Assembly (NCBI RefSeq): GCF_023734135.1
Contig: NZ_AP025730.1
Span: forward strand, 2,976,001 to 3,040,000
Direction of reading: 5' to 3'
DNA: 64,000 nucleotides
DNA from: Sphaerotilus microaerophilus
Lineage (GTDB): Bacteria; Pseudomonadota; Gammaproteobacteria; Burkholderiales; Burkholderiaceae_C
Made by a program: the position numbers and the translations under genes. The notes beneath the pieces were generated by a model. The model did not search any database and was not told where the DNA came from. It saw only the letters and a program-made list of their open reading frames with translations. Position 1 is the stretch's first letter; the number at the start of each line of letters is the position of its first letter. This document shows positions 43,852-52,127 of this stretch, in pieces.

Positions 43852-45420
43852 TCAGTCGGCCACGCTGCCCAGTTTGACGAGCAGCTGCTCCAGCCGTGCC
43901 GGCAGGGCGGCGAGGTCGCTGCAAGCGTCGCAGACGTAGCGGTCCGGCCGCAGGATGACGGCGGCCAGGCGCTGATCGGCCAGCCAGGTGTCGATGCGGT
44001 CGCCGCCGTCGGCCAGCACGGCAGCGCCCAGCGCCTGGGCGGCGCGTTCGGCAGCGGGCGGCAGCGCCTCGCCCCGGCGCAGCAGCAGCGCCCAGCGCGC
44101 GCCGATCACGTCGTCCAGCCAGCGCCCATCGGGCAGGGTGTGTTGCGGGGCGACCTTGCCGACGCAGGCGGCGGCATCAGGTTCTCCCGCAAGGTGCAGG
44201 CCGGCGCCCAGCGCCGGGGTGGGGAAGGGGAACTGCAGGCCCTCGGCCTTCAGGCGGTGGTCGCGCTCGGCGGCACGGGCCGGGTCCAGCTCCTGGATCA
44301 CCTCGCCCACCTGCACCGCCAGCGCGATGAACTCGCGCACGTGCGGGATGCGTTCGGGCGCGTAGGTGGCCAGCAGCGCCTCGCCAGTGGCCGGTTGCTG
44401 AATGGCCTGCGCCAGCTTCCAGGCCAGGTTGGCGATGTCGCGCAGCGCCGCGCACAGCCCCTGGCCGAGGAAGGGCGGCGTCTGGTGCGCCGCGTCGCCG
44501 GCCAGCAGCACCCGGTGGTCCTGCCAGCGGCGCGCCACGCGGGCGTGGAAGACGTAGGCAGACGCCCGCTCCAGCCGCGCCTGGCTGGGTTGCACCCAGC
44601 GTGCCAGCAGCGGCCAGATCCGCTCCGGCTCCGTCATGGCCTGCGCGTCCTCGCCGGGGCGCAGCATGATCTCCCAGCGGCGGCGCAGCGGGTGCACGTA
44701 GATGGAGGTGGCCGGGCGGGTCGGGTCGCAGTGCTGCACGGTGTGCTCGGGCAGGTCCAGTGGGTGGTTCAATACGCCGTCCACCACCAGCCAGGTGTGA
44801 GCGTCACCGAGCTCCTCGAAGTCCTCCGCGTCGATCAGCCGCCGCACGGTGGAGCGAGCGCCGTCGCAGCCCACCAGCCAGCGCGCGCGCAGGCGCAGCG
44901 GGGCGCCCAGATCCAGGTCCCAGGCCTCGGCCTCGACCCCCTCGACGTCCTGCGACAGGCCCCGCAGCTCCAGCCGTTCGCGCAGGCGCACGGTCGGGTA
45001 GCGCGCCAGGCCCTGCCGCAGCACCGCCTCCAGGTCGGGCTGGTGGAAGTAGTAGTCGTTGTGCCAGCCCTGCGAGCCCAGGCCGACCTGGCCCAGGCGC
45101 ACCAGCAGGGTTTCGCCCACGGCGTTGACCCAGTGCATGCTGTGGCCCGGGCGCAGGACGGGCATGGCCGCTTGCGCGAGGCCCATCGACTGGATCACCC
45201 GCATCGTCTCACCGTCCAGGTGCACCGCCCGCGGGATCTGCAGCACGCCCGGGTGGCGGTCGATCAGCAGCACCGACAGGCCCGCCTTGCCCAGCAGGTT
45301 GGCCAGCCCGACCCCGGACGGACCGGCGCCGACGATCAGGACGTCCCAGACGCCACCCCGGCGGTCATCGGGCGGCGAGCGGCGCGGCGCGCTGGCGGCG
45401 GGGAGGGATGAGTGGCTCAT
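43852..45420 (-). CDS. mhpA: FAD-dependent aromatic hydroxylase, MhpA-like
   Basis: A 522-residue class A flavoprotein monooxygenase, close to 3-(3-hydroxyphenyl)propionate hydroxylase in layout. FAD motifs: VLIVGAGPSGVGLANLLGKA, VGCDGARSTVR, and LLAGDAAHQTPPFLGQGLC. The C-terminal thioredoxin-like domain (after ~400) is present. It hydroxylates a phenolic ring using NAD(P)H. It is divergent from the racemase-family gene, and an ATCTCA-N5-TGAGAA operator (45439-45455) lies 19 bases upstream of its ATG. The exact phenol is not determined. Confidence 0.85.
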   Translation of the reverse strand: MSHSSLPAASAPRRSPPDDRRGGVWDVLIVGAGPSGVGLANLLGKAGLSVLLIDRHPGVLQIPRAVHLDGETMRVIQSMGLAQAAMPVLRPGHSMHWVNAVGETLLVRLGQVGLGSQGWHNDYYFHQPDLEAVLRQGLARYPTVRLRERLELRGLSQDVEGVEAEAWDLDLGAPLRLRARWLVGCDGARSTVRRLIDAEDFEELGDAHTWLVVDGVLNHPLDLPEHTVQHCDPTRPATSIYVHPLRRRWEIMLRPGEDAQAMTEPERIWPLLARWVQPSQARLERASAYVFHARVARRWQDHRVLLAGDAAHQTPPFLGQGLCAALRDIANLAWKLAQAIQQPATGEALLATYAPERIPHVREFIALAVQVGEVIQELDPARAAERDHRLKAEGLQFPFPTPALGAGLHLAGEPDAAACVGKVAPQHTLPDGRWLDDVIGARWALLLRRGEALPPAAERAAQALGAAVLADGGDRIDTWLADQRLAAVILRPDRYVCDACSDLAALPARLEQLLVKLGSVAD

Positions 45421-45438
45421 GAATGCTCCTTGATGGAT

Positions 45439-45455
45439 ATCTCAACCAATGAGAA
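45439..45455. promoter_or_regulatory. Candidate IclR operator, copy 1 (ATCTCA-N5-TGAGAA)
   Basis: ATCTCA-ACCAA-TGAGAA, one mismatch from the perfect palindrome seen at 47116 and 48077. It lies between the divergent hydroxylase and racemase-family genes and overlaps an upstream ATG (45449), which argues that the racemase gene starts at 45473. Confidence 0.6.
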
Positions 45456-45472
45456 TCAACGAAAATGCCAGG

Positions 45473-46201
45473 ATGACCTCTGACCTGCCCGCATCGTCCC
45501 CTTGCGCCCCAGCGGTCGCGGTGGCCGCTGCCGATACGCCCCGCATCGCCCTGATCCACGCCCTGGCTGCCTCGGTCGAGCCGATCAACCAGGCGCTGCA
45601 GGCCCGGTGGCCTGAAGCGCGGCGGATGAACCTGCTGGACGACAGCCTGTCCGCCGACCTTGCCGCTTCACCGGGTGGGCTGGATGCGGCGATGACCGCG
45701 CGCTTCCTGGCGCTGGCCGACTACGCGGTGGGCACCGGCGCGAACGCCATCCTCTTCACCTGCTCGGCCTTCGGTCCCTGCATCGACGCCGTCAAGGCCC
45801 GCCACTCCGGCCTGCCGGTGCACAAGCCGAACGAGGCGATGGTCGACGCCGCCGCGGCCTGGGCTGCCGAGGCCGGCGCGGGGTCGAAAGTCGGGCTGCT
45901 TGCCACCTTTGCGCCGACGCTGGCCAGCATGCCGCTGGAGTTCCCGCCCGCGGTCGTCCTTGACACCGAGCTGGCCGACGGCGCCCTGGCGGCCCTGCAG
46001 GCCGGTGACGCGGCGGGGCACGACCGCATCGCCGTCGAGGCCGCCCACCGGCTCGCCGCGCGCGGCTGCGGGGTGATCGCCCTGGCCCAGTTCAGCCTGG
46101 CGCGCGCTGCAGCGGCCATCGAGGCGGCGCTGGGCCTGCCGGTGTTGACCACGCCGGACAGCGCGGTGGCCGCGCTGAAACGGCGCCTGGCAGGCGGTTG
46201 A
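45473..46201 (+). CDS. Aspartate/glutamate racemase superfamily protein
   Basis: A 242-residue protein of the Asp/Glu/hydantoin racemase fold. The first cysteine lies in ILFTCSAFGPCID; the second catalytic position is usually Cys and here the corresponding region reads VIALAQFSLARAA, so only one cysteine is evident. Single-Cys relatives and maleate isomerases exist, so a cis-trans isomerase in ring-fission metabolism is an alternative to racemase. Start 45473 is chosen because a longer start would lie within the operator. Confidence 0.72.
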   Translation: MTSDLPASSPCAPAVAVAAADTPRIALIHALAASVEPINQALQARWPEARRMNLLDDSLSADLAASPGGLDAAMTARFLALADYAVGTGANAILFTCSAFGPCIDAVKARHSGLPVHKPNEAMVDAAAAWAAEAGAGSKVGLLATFAPTLASMPLEFPPAVVLDTELADGALAALQAGDAAGHDRIAVEAAHRLAARGCGVIALAQFSLARAAAAIEAALGLPVLTTPDSAVAALKRRLAGG

Positions 46202-46230
46202 GCGGCCGGCCGGGCGCCGCGACGGGGGCT

Positions 46231-47085
46231 TCAGCCTTCAGCGGCGATCGGGTTGCGCAGCGTGCCGATCTTGTCGACCACGATCTCGCAGACGTCGCCC
46301 GGCTTCATCCACACCGGCGGGCTGCGGCGCGCACCCACGCCACCGGGCGTGCCGGTGACGATCACGTCACCCGGCTGCAGCGGGGCGATGGTCGAGACGT
46401 AGGCGATCTGCCTGGCGATCGAGTGGATCATCATCTCGGTGGTGGCGTCCTGCAGCACCTGGCCGTTGAGCACGGTCTGCAGGCGCATCACGGTGCCGAA
46501 GGGGATCTCGTCGGCCGTCACCATCCAGGGGCCGAAACCGCCGGTGCGCCAGAAGTTCTTGCCCGGCACCCACTGCGAGGTGTGCTTCTGCCAGTCGCGG
46601 ATCGAGCCGTCGTTGTAGCAGGCGTAGCCGGCGATGTACCCGGCCACGTCGGCTTCCTGGATCCGGCGGCCGGCCTTGCCGATCACCACCGCGATCTCGG
46701 CCTCGTAGTCCACCTGGGTGGACTCCGGCGGGGCGATGATGGCCTGGTCATGGCCGACCTGCGAATCCGCCACGCGCAGGAAGAAGGTGGGCTGCTCGGT
46801 CACCTCGCGGTTGGTCTCGCGCACGTGTTCGCCGTAGTTCAGGCCGCAGCACCAGATCTTTCCGGGTCGGGGGATCACGGGCAGCAGCGTGACGTCGCCG
46901 AGGTGGAACTCTGCGGCCCGGCCCTGAACGGCAGCCGCGGCCTCCCCCAACGCATCGGCCGCCAGCAGGGCCTGCAGATCCGCGTAGCGCCCGCCGAGCG
47001 CCTCGCGCAGGTCGACGACGCCGTCCTCACCCACCACCGCGCCGAAGCTTGCCTGTCCATTGCGCTCGTAGCTCACCAGTTTCAT
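46231..47085 (-). CDS. Fumarylacetoacetate hydrolase (FAH) family protein
   Basis: A 284-residue FAH-fold enzyme. Metal site: the Glu pair in DYEAEIAVVIGKAGR and the Asp in NDGSIRDWQKHTSQ, with KNFWRTGGFGPWMV and TPGGVGARRSPPVW. Family members hydrolyse or tautomerise oxo-acid products of ring cleavage. It starts 31 bases from the operator at 47116 and is divergent from the IclR gene. Probably acts after the extradiol dioxygenase. Confidence 0.88.
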   Translation of the reverse strand: MKLVSYERNGQASFGAVVGEDGVVDLREALGGRYADLQALLAADALGEAAAAVQGRAAEFHLGDVTLLPVIPRPGKIWCCGLNYGEHVRETNREVTEQPTFFLRVADSQVGHDQAIIAPPESTQVDYEAEIAVVIGKAGRRIQEADVAGYIAGYACYNDGSIRDWQKHTSQWVPGKNFWRTGGFGPWMVTADEIPFGTVMRLQTVLNGQVLQDATTEMMIHSIARQIAYVSTIAPLQPGDVIVTGTPGGVGARRSPPVWMKPGDVCEIVVDKIGTLRNPIAAEG

Positions 47086-47115
47086 GCTGTGTCCTTGTTG
47101 AATGAAATTACATAA

Positions 47116-47132
47116 ATCTCAATATATGAGAT
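47116..47132. promoter_or_regulatory. Candidate IclR operator, copy 2 (ATCTCA-N5-TGAGAT)
   Basis: Perfect palindrome ATCTCA-ATATA-TGAGAT in an AT-rich pocket between the FAH gene (start 47085) and the divergent IclR gene (start 47247). Position fits autoregulation plus control of the FAH gene. Confidence 0.7.
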
Positions 47133-47246
47133 TAAATGACTTCTTCTGACCCTTGTCAACCCGACCAGACCCGCGGCAGCGCCTCTGGGACAATGGCGGC
47201 CCCTTCCGTCCACCGCCACGCGCCGTCGCGCCAGGAGCCACGTTCC

Positions 47247-48002
47247 ATGACCAGCCCGGCCCGGGTCTTCGCCATCCTGGATCTGTTCACCCGGGAGCGC
47301 CCCACCTGGCACGCCGACGAGATCAACGACGCGCTGGGCTACTCGCGCGCCACCGGCTACCGCTATGTACGCGAGCTGGTCGATGCCGGCTTCCTGCAGA
47401 AGGTCACCGCCGGCCGCTACGGCCTGGGCGCACGCATCATTGAGCTGGACTACCAGCTGCGCCAGAGCGACCCGGTGCTGCTGGCCGCCGCCCCGCTGAT
47501 GCCGGCGCTGGTGGCCACCACCGGGCTGGACGCGGTGCTGTCGGCCATGTTCGGCCCCAACCGCATCATCGACACCCACCGCGAGCGCGCCGCCGGCGGG
47601 CTGGAGCTGCAGTACGGTCGCGGGCGCCCCCGCCCACTGCTGCGCGGGGCGTCACCGCGCGTGCTGGTGGCGCACCTGCCGCGGGCCGCGCTGCTGCGGC
47701 TCTACGAGGCGCATGCCGCCGAGATCGCCGAACTGGGCCACGGCGCCACCTGGGCGGAGTTCCGCACCCGCATGGCCGCGCTGCGCGCCGAAGGCATGGC
47801 GCTGTCGCTGGGCGAACTCGACCCCGGCGTCGGGGCCGCGGCGGTGCCGATCTTCAACGGCGAGGACGAGGTGGTCGGCGCACTGGCCCTGGTGGGCACC
47901 GTGCAGCGCCTGCGCGAGATCGGCAACCCCCAGCTGCGCGCCTGGCTGGACGACGCGGCCTGCTGCATCCGCGCGGCGCTGGCCGCCGCACCGCGGGTTT
48001 GA
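47247..48002 (+). CDS. IclR-family transcriptional regulator
   Basis: A full-length IclR protein of 251 residues. Winged helix: ARVFAILDLFTRERPTWHAD, YSRATGYRYVRELVDAGFLQ. Effector domain: LEL-QYGRGRPRPLLRGASPRVLVAHL and VGAAAVPIFNGEDEVVGALAL. ATG at 47247 has AGGAG about 10 bases upstream. It sits between two perfect palindromes (47116 and 48077) and is the obvious candidate to bind them, thus controlling the hydroxylase, racemase-family, FAH and thioesterase genes. Operator recognition is inferred from position. Confidence 0.88.
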   Translation: MTSPARVFAILDLFTRERPTWHADEINDALGYSRATGYRYVRELVDAGFLQKVTAGRYGLGARIIELDYQLRQSDPVLLAAAPLMPALVATTGLDAVLSAMFGPNRIIDTHRERAAGGLELQYGRGRPRPLLRGASPRVLVAHLPRAALLRLYEAHAAEIAELGHGATWAEFRTRMAALRAEGMALSLGELDPGVGAAAVPIFNGEDEVVGALALVGTVQRLREIGNPQLRAWLDDAACCIRAALAAAPRV

Positions 48003-48076
48003 GCAGCGGGCGGCGTTCCACGCACCGGAATGTCACCAGCCGGACGCCCGTGCGGCGATGCAGCGGATAGGATCTG

Positions 48077-48093
48077 ATCTCATTATTTGAGAT
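48077..48093. promoter_or_regulatory. Candidate IclR operator, copy 3 (ATCTCA-N5-TGAGAT)
   Basis: Perfect palindrome ATCTCA-TTATT-TGAGAT ending 10 bases before the ATG of the thioesterase gene, close enough to block initiation. Confidence 0.7.
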
Positions 48094-48103
48094 TCCAATC
48101 TGC

Positions 48104-48583
48104 ATGACGACCGCCGCCGCCCCAACCGCTGCCTCCCCCGACTCCGACCCCAAGGCGCCCGCCGAACACTGGTGGCACCGCATGCAGCGCGGTGAGCTGC
48201 CCCCGCCGCCGGTGGCCCGCCTGCTGGGCGCCACGATCGTGCGCGTCGACCGCGAGGCCGGCGAGCTGGATGTGGACTACGCCCCCCGCGCCGATTTCGC
48301 CAACCCGGCCGGCGGTATGCAGGGCGGCATGCTGGGCGCGATGCTGGACGACCTCACCGCCAGCCTGGTCGACTCGACGCTGGCCGCCGGCGAGGCGCCT
48401 GCCACCGTGAGCCTGAACCTCAGCTACCTGCGCCCGGCCCGCATCACCCCGATGCAGGGCCGCGCGCGCCTGATGCGCCGTGGGCGCGACGTCTGCCACG
48501 TCAGCGGCGAGCTGCTGCAGGACGGCAAGGTGGTGGCCAGTGCGGTGGCGGTGTGCTCGATCATCAAGCTGCGGGCGCCCTGA
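48104..48583 (+). CDS. PaaI-family hotdog-fold thioesterase
   Basis: A 159-residue hotdog protein. NPAGGMQGGMLGAMLDDLTASLVDS carries the typical central helix with the catalytic Asp, and ATVSLNLSYLRPARI the following strand. Such enzymes cleave aryl- or acyl-CoA thioesters. Operator copy 3 lies directly upstream, so it belongs to the same regulon as the hydroxylase and FAH genes; a CoA-ester dead-end or intermediate may be its substrate. Confidence 0.85.
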   Translation: MTTAAAPTAASPDSDPKAPAEHWWHRMQRGELPPPPVARLLGATIVRVDREAGELDVDYAPRADFANPAGGMQGGMLGAMLDDLTASLVDSTLAAGEAPATVSLNLSYLRPARITPMQGRARLMRRGRDVCHVSGELLQDGKVVASAVAVCSIIKLRAP

Positions 48584-48674
48584 CCCGGCCGAGGGGGAGG
48601 GGATCGCTGGCCTGTTCTGGCCTTCTGACGACAGGTGGCGTAAGATCATTTGACACTTGTCGCAAGGGGGCTCG

Positions 48675-49136
48675 ATGTCTGCCATTCTTCACGTTGCCGA
48701 GGCGGTGCCGCGCAGCTGGAATCCGTCGGGCGCGACGGCGCTGCAGTTCGCGCGTCAGCTCACGCCACTGCAAACCCACGACCTGGTCACCCAAGGGCTG
48801 CCGGCCAGCACGGCGCGCGAGTTGCTGGCGTCGTTTCGGCAGATCGACCGCGACGCCCTGCTGCGCGCCGTGGGCGTCAGCGAACGCACCCTGCAGCGCG
48901 CGCTGGCAGGCAACAAGCCGCTGGACAGCAACGCCAGCGACCGCACGCTGCGCCTGGCCGCCATCACCGAACTGGCCAGCGAGGTGCTGGGCAACCAGGA
49001 CGAAGCCGAGCGCTGGCTGGCCGCACCGGCCCTGGCGCTGGACCAGCGCCGCCCGATCGACCTGTTGCAGAGCAGCGAAGGCAGCGAACTGGTGAAGGCG
49101 CTGCTGGTGCGCATGGACCACGGGGTCTACACGTGA
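48675..49136 (+). CDS. ParS/MbcA-type antitoxin (Xre-DUF2384)
   Basis: A 153-residue antitoxin. An N-terminal helical segment is followed by a Xre-like HTH (LRAVGVSERTLQRALAGNKP) and the DUF2384 C-terminal region (LASEVLGNQDEAERWLAAPA, PIDLLQSSEGSELVKALLVR) that clamps RES toxins. ATG 48675 follows AAGGGGG. Its stop overlaps the toxin start by four bases (GTGA). Confidence 0.9.
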   Translation: MSAILHVAEAVPRSWNPSGATALQFARQLTPLQTHDLVTQGLPASTARELLASFRQIDRDALLRAVGVSERTLQRALAGNKPLDSNASDRTLRLAAITELASEVLGNQDEAERWLAAPALALDQRRPIDLLQSSEGSELVKALLVRMDHGVYT

Positions 49137-49633
49137 CGCCGCTGCCCGCTGCCCTGGGTGGCAGCGGTGCGGTGGTGGCGTGGCGGCTGGAGCGCGACAA
49201 GTTCCTCACCAGTTGGCCGCGGGCCGAAGGGGCCTTCCTGGTCGGTGGACGCTGGTCCAGCCCCGGGCGGCGGGTGATCTACACCGCGCTGGACCCCTCC
49301 ACCGCGATCCTGGAGGTGGCCGTGCACAAGGGCTTTGCGGCGTTGGACGTGCTGGCGCACAGCCTGCTGCAACTGTCGATCACCGACCCCGCAGCGGTCC
49401 ACGTCCTGCCGCCGGCCGGTGTGCCGGAACCCGCCTGGCTGCGGCCGGGCAGCGTGAGCGCAGCACAACAGCGCTTTGGCGATGCGCTGCTGGATGCGCA
49501 CCCGATGGTCGCGCTGCCGAGCGTGGTCAGCCGGCATGCCTGGAACCTGCTGATCGATGCGGCGGTGGTGCCGCCGTACGCCGTCCAAGCACTGGAGCCG
49601 TTCAACCTGGACCCCCGGCTGCGTCCGGCGTGA
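49133..49633 (+). CDS. RES-domain toxin (ParT/MbcT-like)
   Basis: A 166-residue RES toxin starting at GTG 49133, inside the antitoxin stop. The motif order is right: Arg in VVAWRLERDKF, GGRWSSPGRRVIYTA, the Glu in STAILEVAVHKGF, and a late PSVVSRHAWNLLID. Known RES toxins act on NAD+ (degradation or transfer to targets). The GTGA overlap ties its expression to the antitoxin. Confidence 0.9.
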   Translation: MTPLPAALGGSGAVVAWRLERDKFLTSWPRAEGAFLVGGRWSSPGRRVIYTALDPSTAILEVAVHKGFAALDVLAHSLLQLSITDPAAVHVLPPAGVPEPAWLRPGSVSAAQQRFGDALLDAHPMVALPSVVSRHAWNLLIDAAVVPPYAVQALEPFNLDPRLRPA

Positions 49634-49675
49634 AGGGCGGATGGCGGATGACCCCGGGGTGTTAGCCTCGCCCCG

Positions 49676-50551
49676 GTGAATCGCCCCCTGCCGCCCCTGC
49701 ACCTGCTGCTCGCCCTTGCCGTCGTCACGATCTGGGGCAGCAATTTCGTCATCATCAAGCTCGCCTTGACCAAGCTGCCGCCGCTGCTGTTCGCGGCGCT
49801 GCGCTTCACCTTCGCGCTGCTGCCGGCGATGTGGTTCCTACCGCGGCCGAAGGTGCCCTGGACCCAGCTGGCTGCCTACGGCCTGCTGATCGGCGCCGGG
49901 CAGTTCGGCCTGCTGTACATCGCGCTGACCGGGCACATCACGCCGGGGCTGGCCTCGCTGGTGATCCAGACGCAGGTGTTCTTCACCATCGCGCTGGCCA
50001 TGTGGTTCTCCGGCGAGCGTCCCCGCGGGGTGCAGGGGCTGGCGCTGCTGCTGGCGGGCGGCGGCATCGGGCTGATCGCGCTGAACACCGGCGGCGAGAC
50101 GCGCGTCACCGGCCTGGCGCTGGTGCTCTGCGCGGCCCTGAGCTGGGCGGCAGGCAACATCGTCGCCACCCGGGCCAAGGGCGTGAACACGCTCGCCTAC
50201 GTGGTTTGGGCCAGCGCCTGGGCGATCGGGCCGCTGCTGGCGCTGTCGCTGGCGGTGGAAGGTTGGCCGGCGATCCGAGCCAGCCTGGCGGTGGCCGGGC
50301 CGGAGGTCTGGGCCGCGGTGCTCTGGCAGTCCTGGGGCAACACCCTGATCGGCTACACCGCCTGGGCCTGGCTGTTGGCACGTCACCCGGCGGCCACCAT
50401 CTCCCCGCTGGCCCTGCTGGTGCCGGTGGTGGGCATGAGCAGTTCCGCCTGGTGGCTGGGTGAGCCGTTGCCGGCCTGGAAGCTGGCCGCTGCGGGGCTG
50501 GTGATCGCCGGGCTGGGCCTGAACCTGCTGGCGGCGCGGCGCCGGGCCTGA
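49676..50551 (+). CDS. EamA/DMT-superfamily transporter
   Basis: A 291-residue inner-membrane protein with ten hydrophobic segments in two EamA repeats (AVVTIWGSNFVIIKLAL and LCAALSWAAGNIVATRA). Such carriers export amino acids or metabolites. It starts at a GTG, as judged by the first membrane span. No operon partner is obvious. Confidence 0.9.
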   Translation: MNRPLPPLHLLLALAVVTIWGSNFVIIKLALTKLPPLLFAALRFTFALLPAMWFLPRPKVPWTQLAAYGLLIGAGQFGLLYIALTGHITPGLASLVIQTQVFFTIALAMWFSGERPRGVQGLALLLAGGGIGLIALNTGGETRVTGLALVLCAALSWAAGNIVATRAKGVNTLAYVVWASAWAIGPLLALSLAVEGWPAIRASLAVAGPEVWAAVLWQSWGNTLIGYTAWAWLLARHPAATISPLALLVPVVGMSSSAWWLGEPLPAWKLAAAGLVIAGLGLNLLAARRRA

Positions 50552-50706
50552 ACACGCGCGGCGGGGCAGGGCCACGGGCACTCCCGCCGTGCCCGCTTCT
50601 GCCCCAGGACGGCCCGGGAGGTCCCGAACCAGTTGGGCCGCGATCCTGACCACCCGAGGTGACCTTCCGGCGCGACCCGATCGCCTCACCTGAGACAATC
50701 CTGCCC

Positions 50707-52116
50707 ATGAGCGAACAAGTTTCCAACGCGGCCGCTGCCGGCGCCGCCGCCCCCCGCATCGGCTTCGTTTCCCTGGGCTGCCCGAAGGCGTTGACCGATT
50801 CCGAGCTGATCCTCACCCAGCTCAGTGCCGAGGGCTATGCGACCAGCAAGACCTTTCAGGGCGCCGACCTGGTGATCGTCAACACCTGCGGCTTCATCGA
50901 CGATGCGGTCAAGGAAAGCCTGGACACCATCGGCGAGGCGCTGGCCAAGAACGGCAAGGTCATCGTCACCGGCTGCCTGGGCGCCCGCTCCGGCGCGGAC
51001 GGTGGCAACCTGGTGCAGGGCGTGCACCCCAGCGTGCTGGCCGTCACCGGCCCGCACGCGACGCAGGAGGTGATGGACGCGGTGCACGCCCACGTGCCCA
51101 AGCCGCACGACCCCTTCGTCGATCTGGTGCCCGCGACACATGTACCAGGGGTGGGCATCAAGCTCACGCCCAAGCACTATGCCTATCTGAAGATCAGCGA
51201 GGGCTGCAACCATCGCTGCAGCTTCTGCATCATCCCCAGCCTGCGCGGCGACCTGGTCTCGCGCCCGGTGGGAGACGTGCTGGGCGAGGCGCAGCGGCTG
51301 TTCGAGTCCGGCGTCAAGGAGCTGCTGGTCATCAGCCAGGACACCTCGGCCTATGGCGTGGACGTCAAGTACCGCACCGGCTTCTGGGACGGCAAGCCGG
51401 TCAAGACCCGCATGCTCGACCTGGTCGCCCGCCTGGGCGAGCTGGCCAAGCCCTACGGCGCCTGGGTGCGGCTGCATTACGTCTACCCCTACCCGCACGT
51501 GGACGAGGTGATCCCGCTGATGGCGCAGGGCCTGGTGCTGCCCTACCTGGACGTGCCCTTCCAGCATGCCCACCCCGACGTGCTCAAGCGCATGAAGCGC
51601 CCCGCCAGCGGCGAGCGCAACCTCGAGCGCATCCAGGCCTGGCGCGCCGCCTGCCCGCAGATCGTGGTCCGTTCGACCTTCATCGCCGGCTTCCCGGGCG
51701 AGACCGAAGCGGAGTTCGCCTACCTGCTGGACTTCCTCAAGGAAGCGCAGATCGACCGCGCCGGCTGCTTTGCCTACTCGCCGGTCAACGGCGCGGCCGC
51801 CAACGACCTGCCCGGCGCGCTGCCCGACGCGCTGCGCGAGGAGCGCCGCGCGCGCTTCATGGCGGTGGCCGAGGCGGTGTCCACCGCCAAGCTGGCGCAG
51901 CGCGTGGGTGCCACGATGCAGGTGCTGGTCGACAGCGCTCCGGCGCTGGGCCGCAAGGGCGGCGTGGCGCGCACCTATGCGGACGCGCCGGAGATCGACG
52001 GCACCGTGAAGATCCTGCCGCCCACCAAGGCGTCGAAGACGATGAAGGTCGGCGACTTCGCCCGCGTGCGCATCATCGGCACGGCGGGGCACGACCTGGT
52101 CGGCGAGCTGGTCTGA
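50707..52116 (+). CDS. rimO: Ribosomal protein S12 methylthiotransferase
   Basis: A 469-residue radical SAM enzyme that methylthiolates an Asp of ribosomal protein S12. The N-terminal UPF0004 domain has [19 protein letters not shown] and the third Cys in VTGCLGAR. The radical SAM cluster is [17 protein letters not shown]. The C-terminal TRAM domain ends at [13 protein letters not shown] at 50707 is preferred to a start 16 codons earlier. Confidence 0.95.
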   Translation: MSEQVSNAAAAGAAAPRIGFVSLGCPKALTDSELILTQLSAEGYATSKTFQGADLVIVNTCGFIDDAVKESLDTIGEALAKNGKVIVTGCLGARSGADGGNLVQGVHPSVLAVTGPHATQEVMDAVHAHVPKPHDPFVDLVPATHVPGVGIKLTPKHYAYLKISEGCNHRCSFCIIPSLRGDLVSRPVGDVLGEAQRLFESGVKELLVISQDTSAYGVDVKYRTGFWDGKPVKTRMLDLVARLGELAKPYGAWVRLHYVYPYPHVDEVIPLMAQGLVLPYLDVPFQHAHPDVLKRMKRPASGERNLERIQAWRAACPQIVVRSTFIAGFPGETEAEFAYLLDFLKEAQIDRAGCFAYSPVNGAAANDLPGALPDALREERRARFMAVAEAVSTAKLAQRVGATMQVLVDSAPALGRKGGVARTYADAPEIDGTVKILPPTKASKTMKVGDFARVRIIGTAGHDLVGELV

Positions 52117-52127
52117 AGGAGAGGGCC

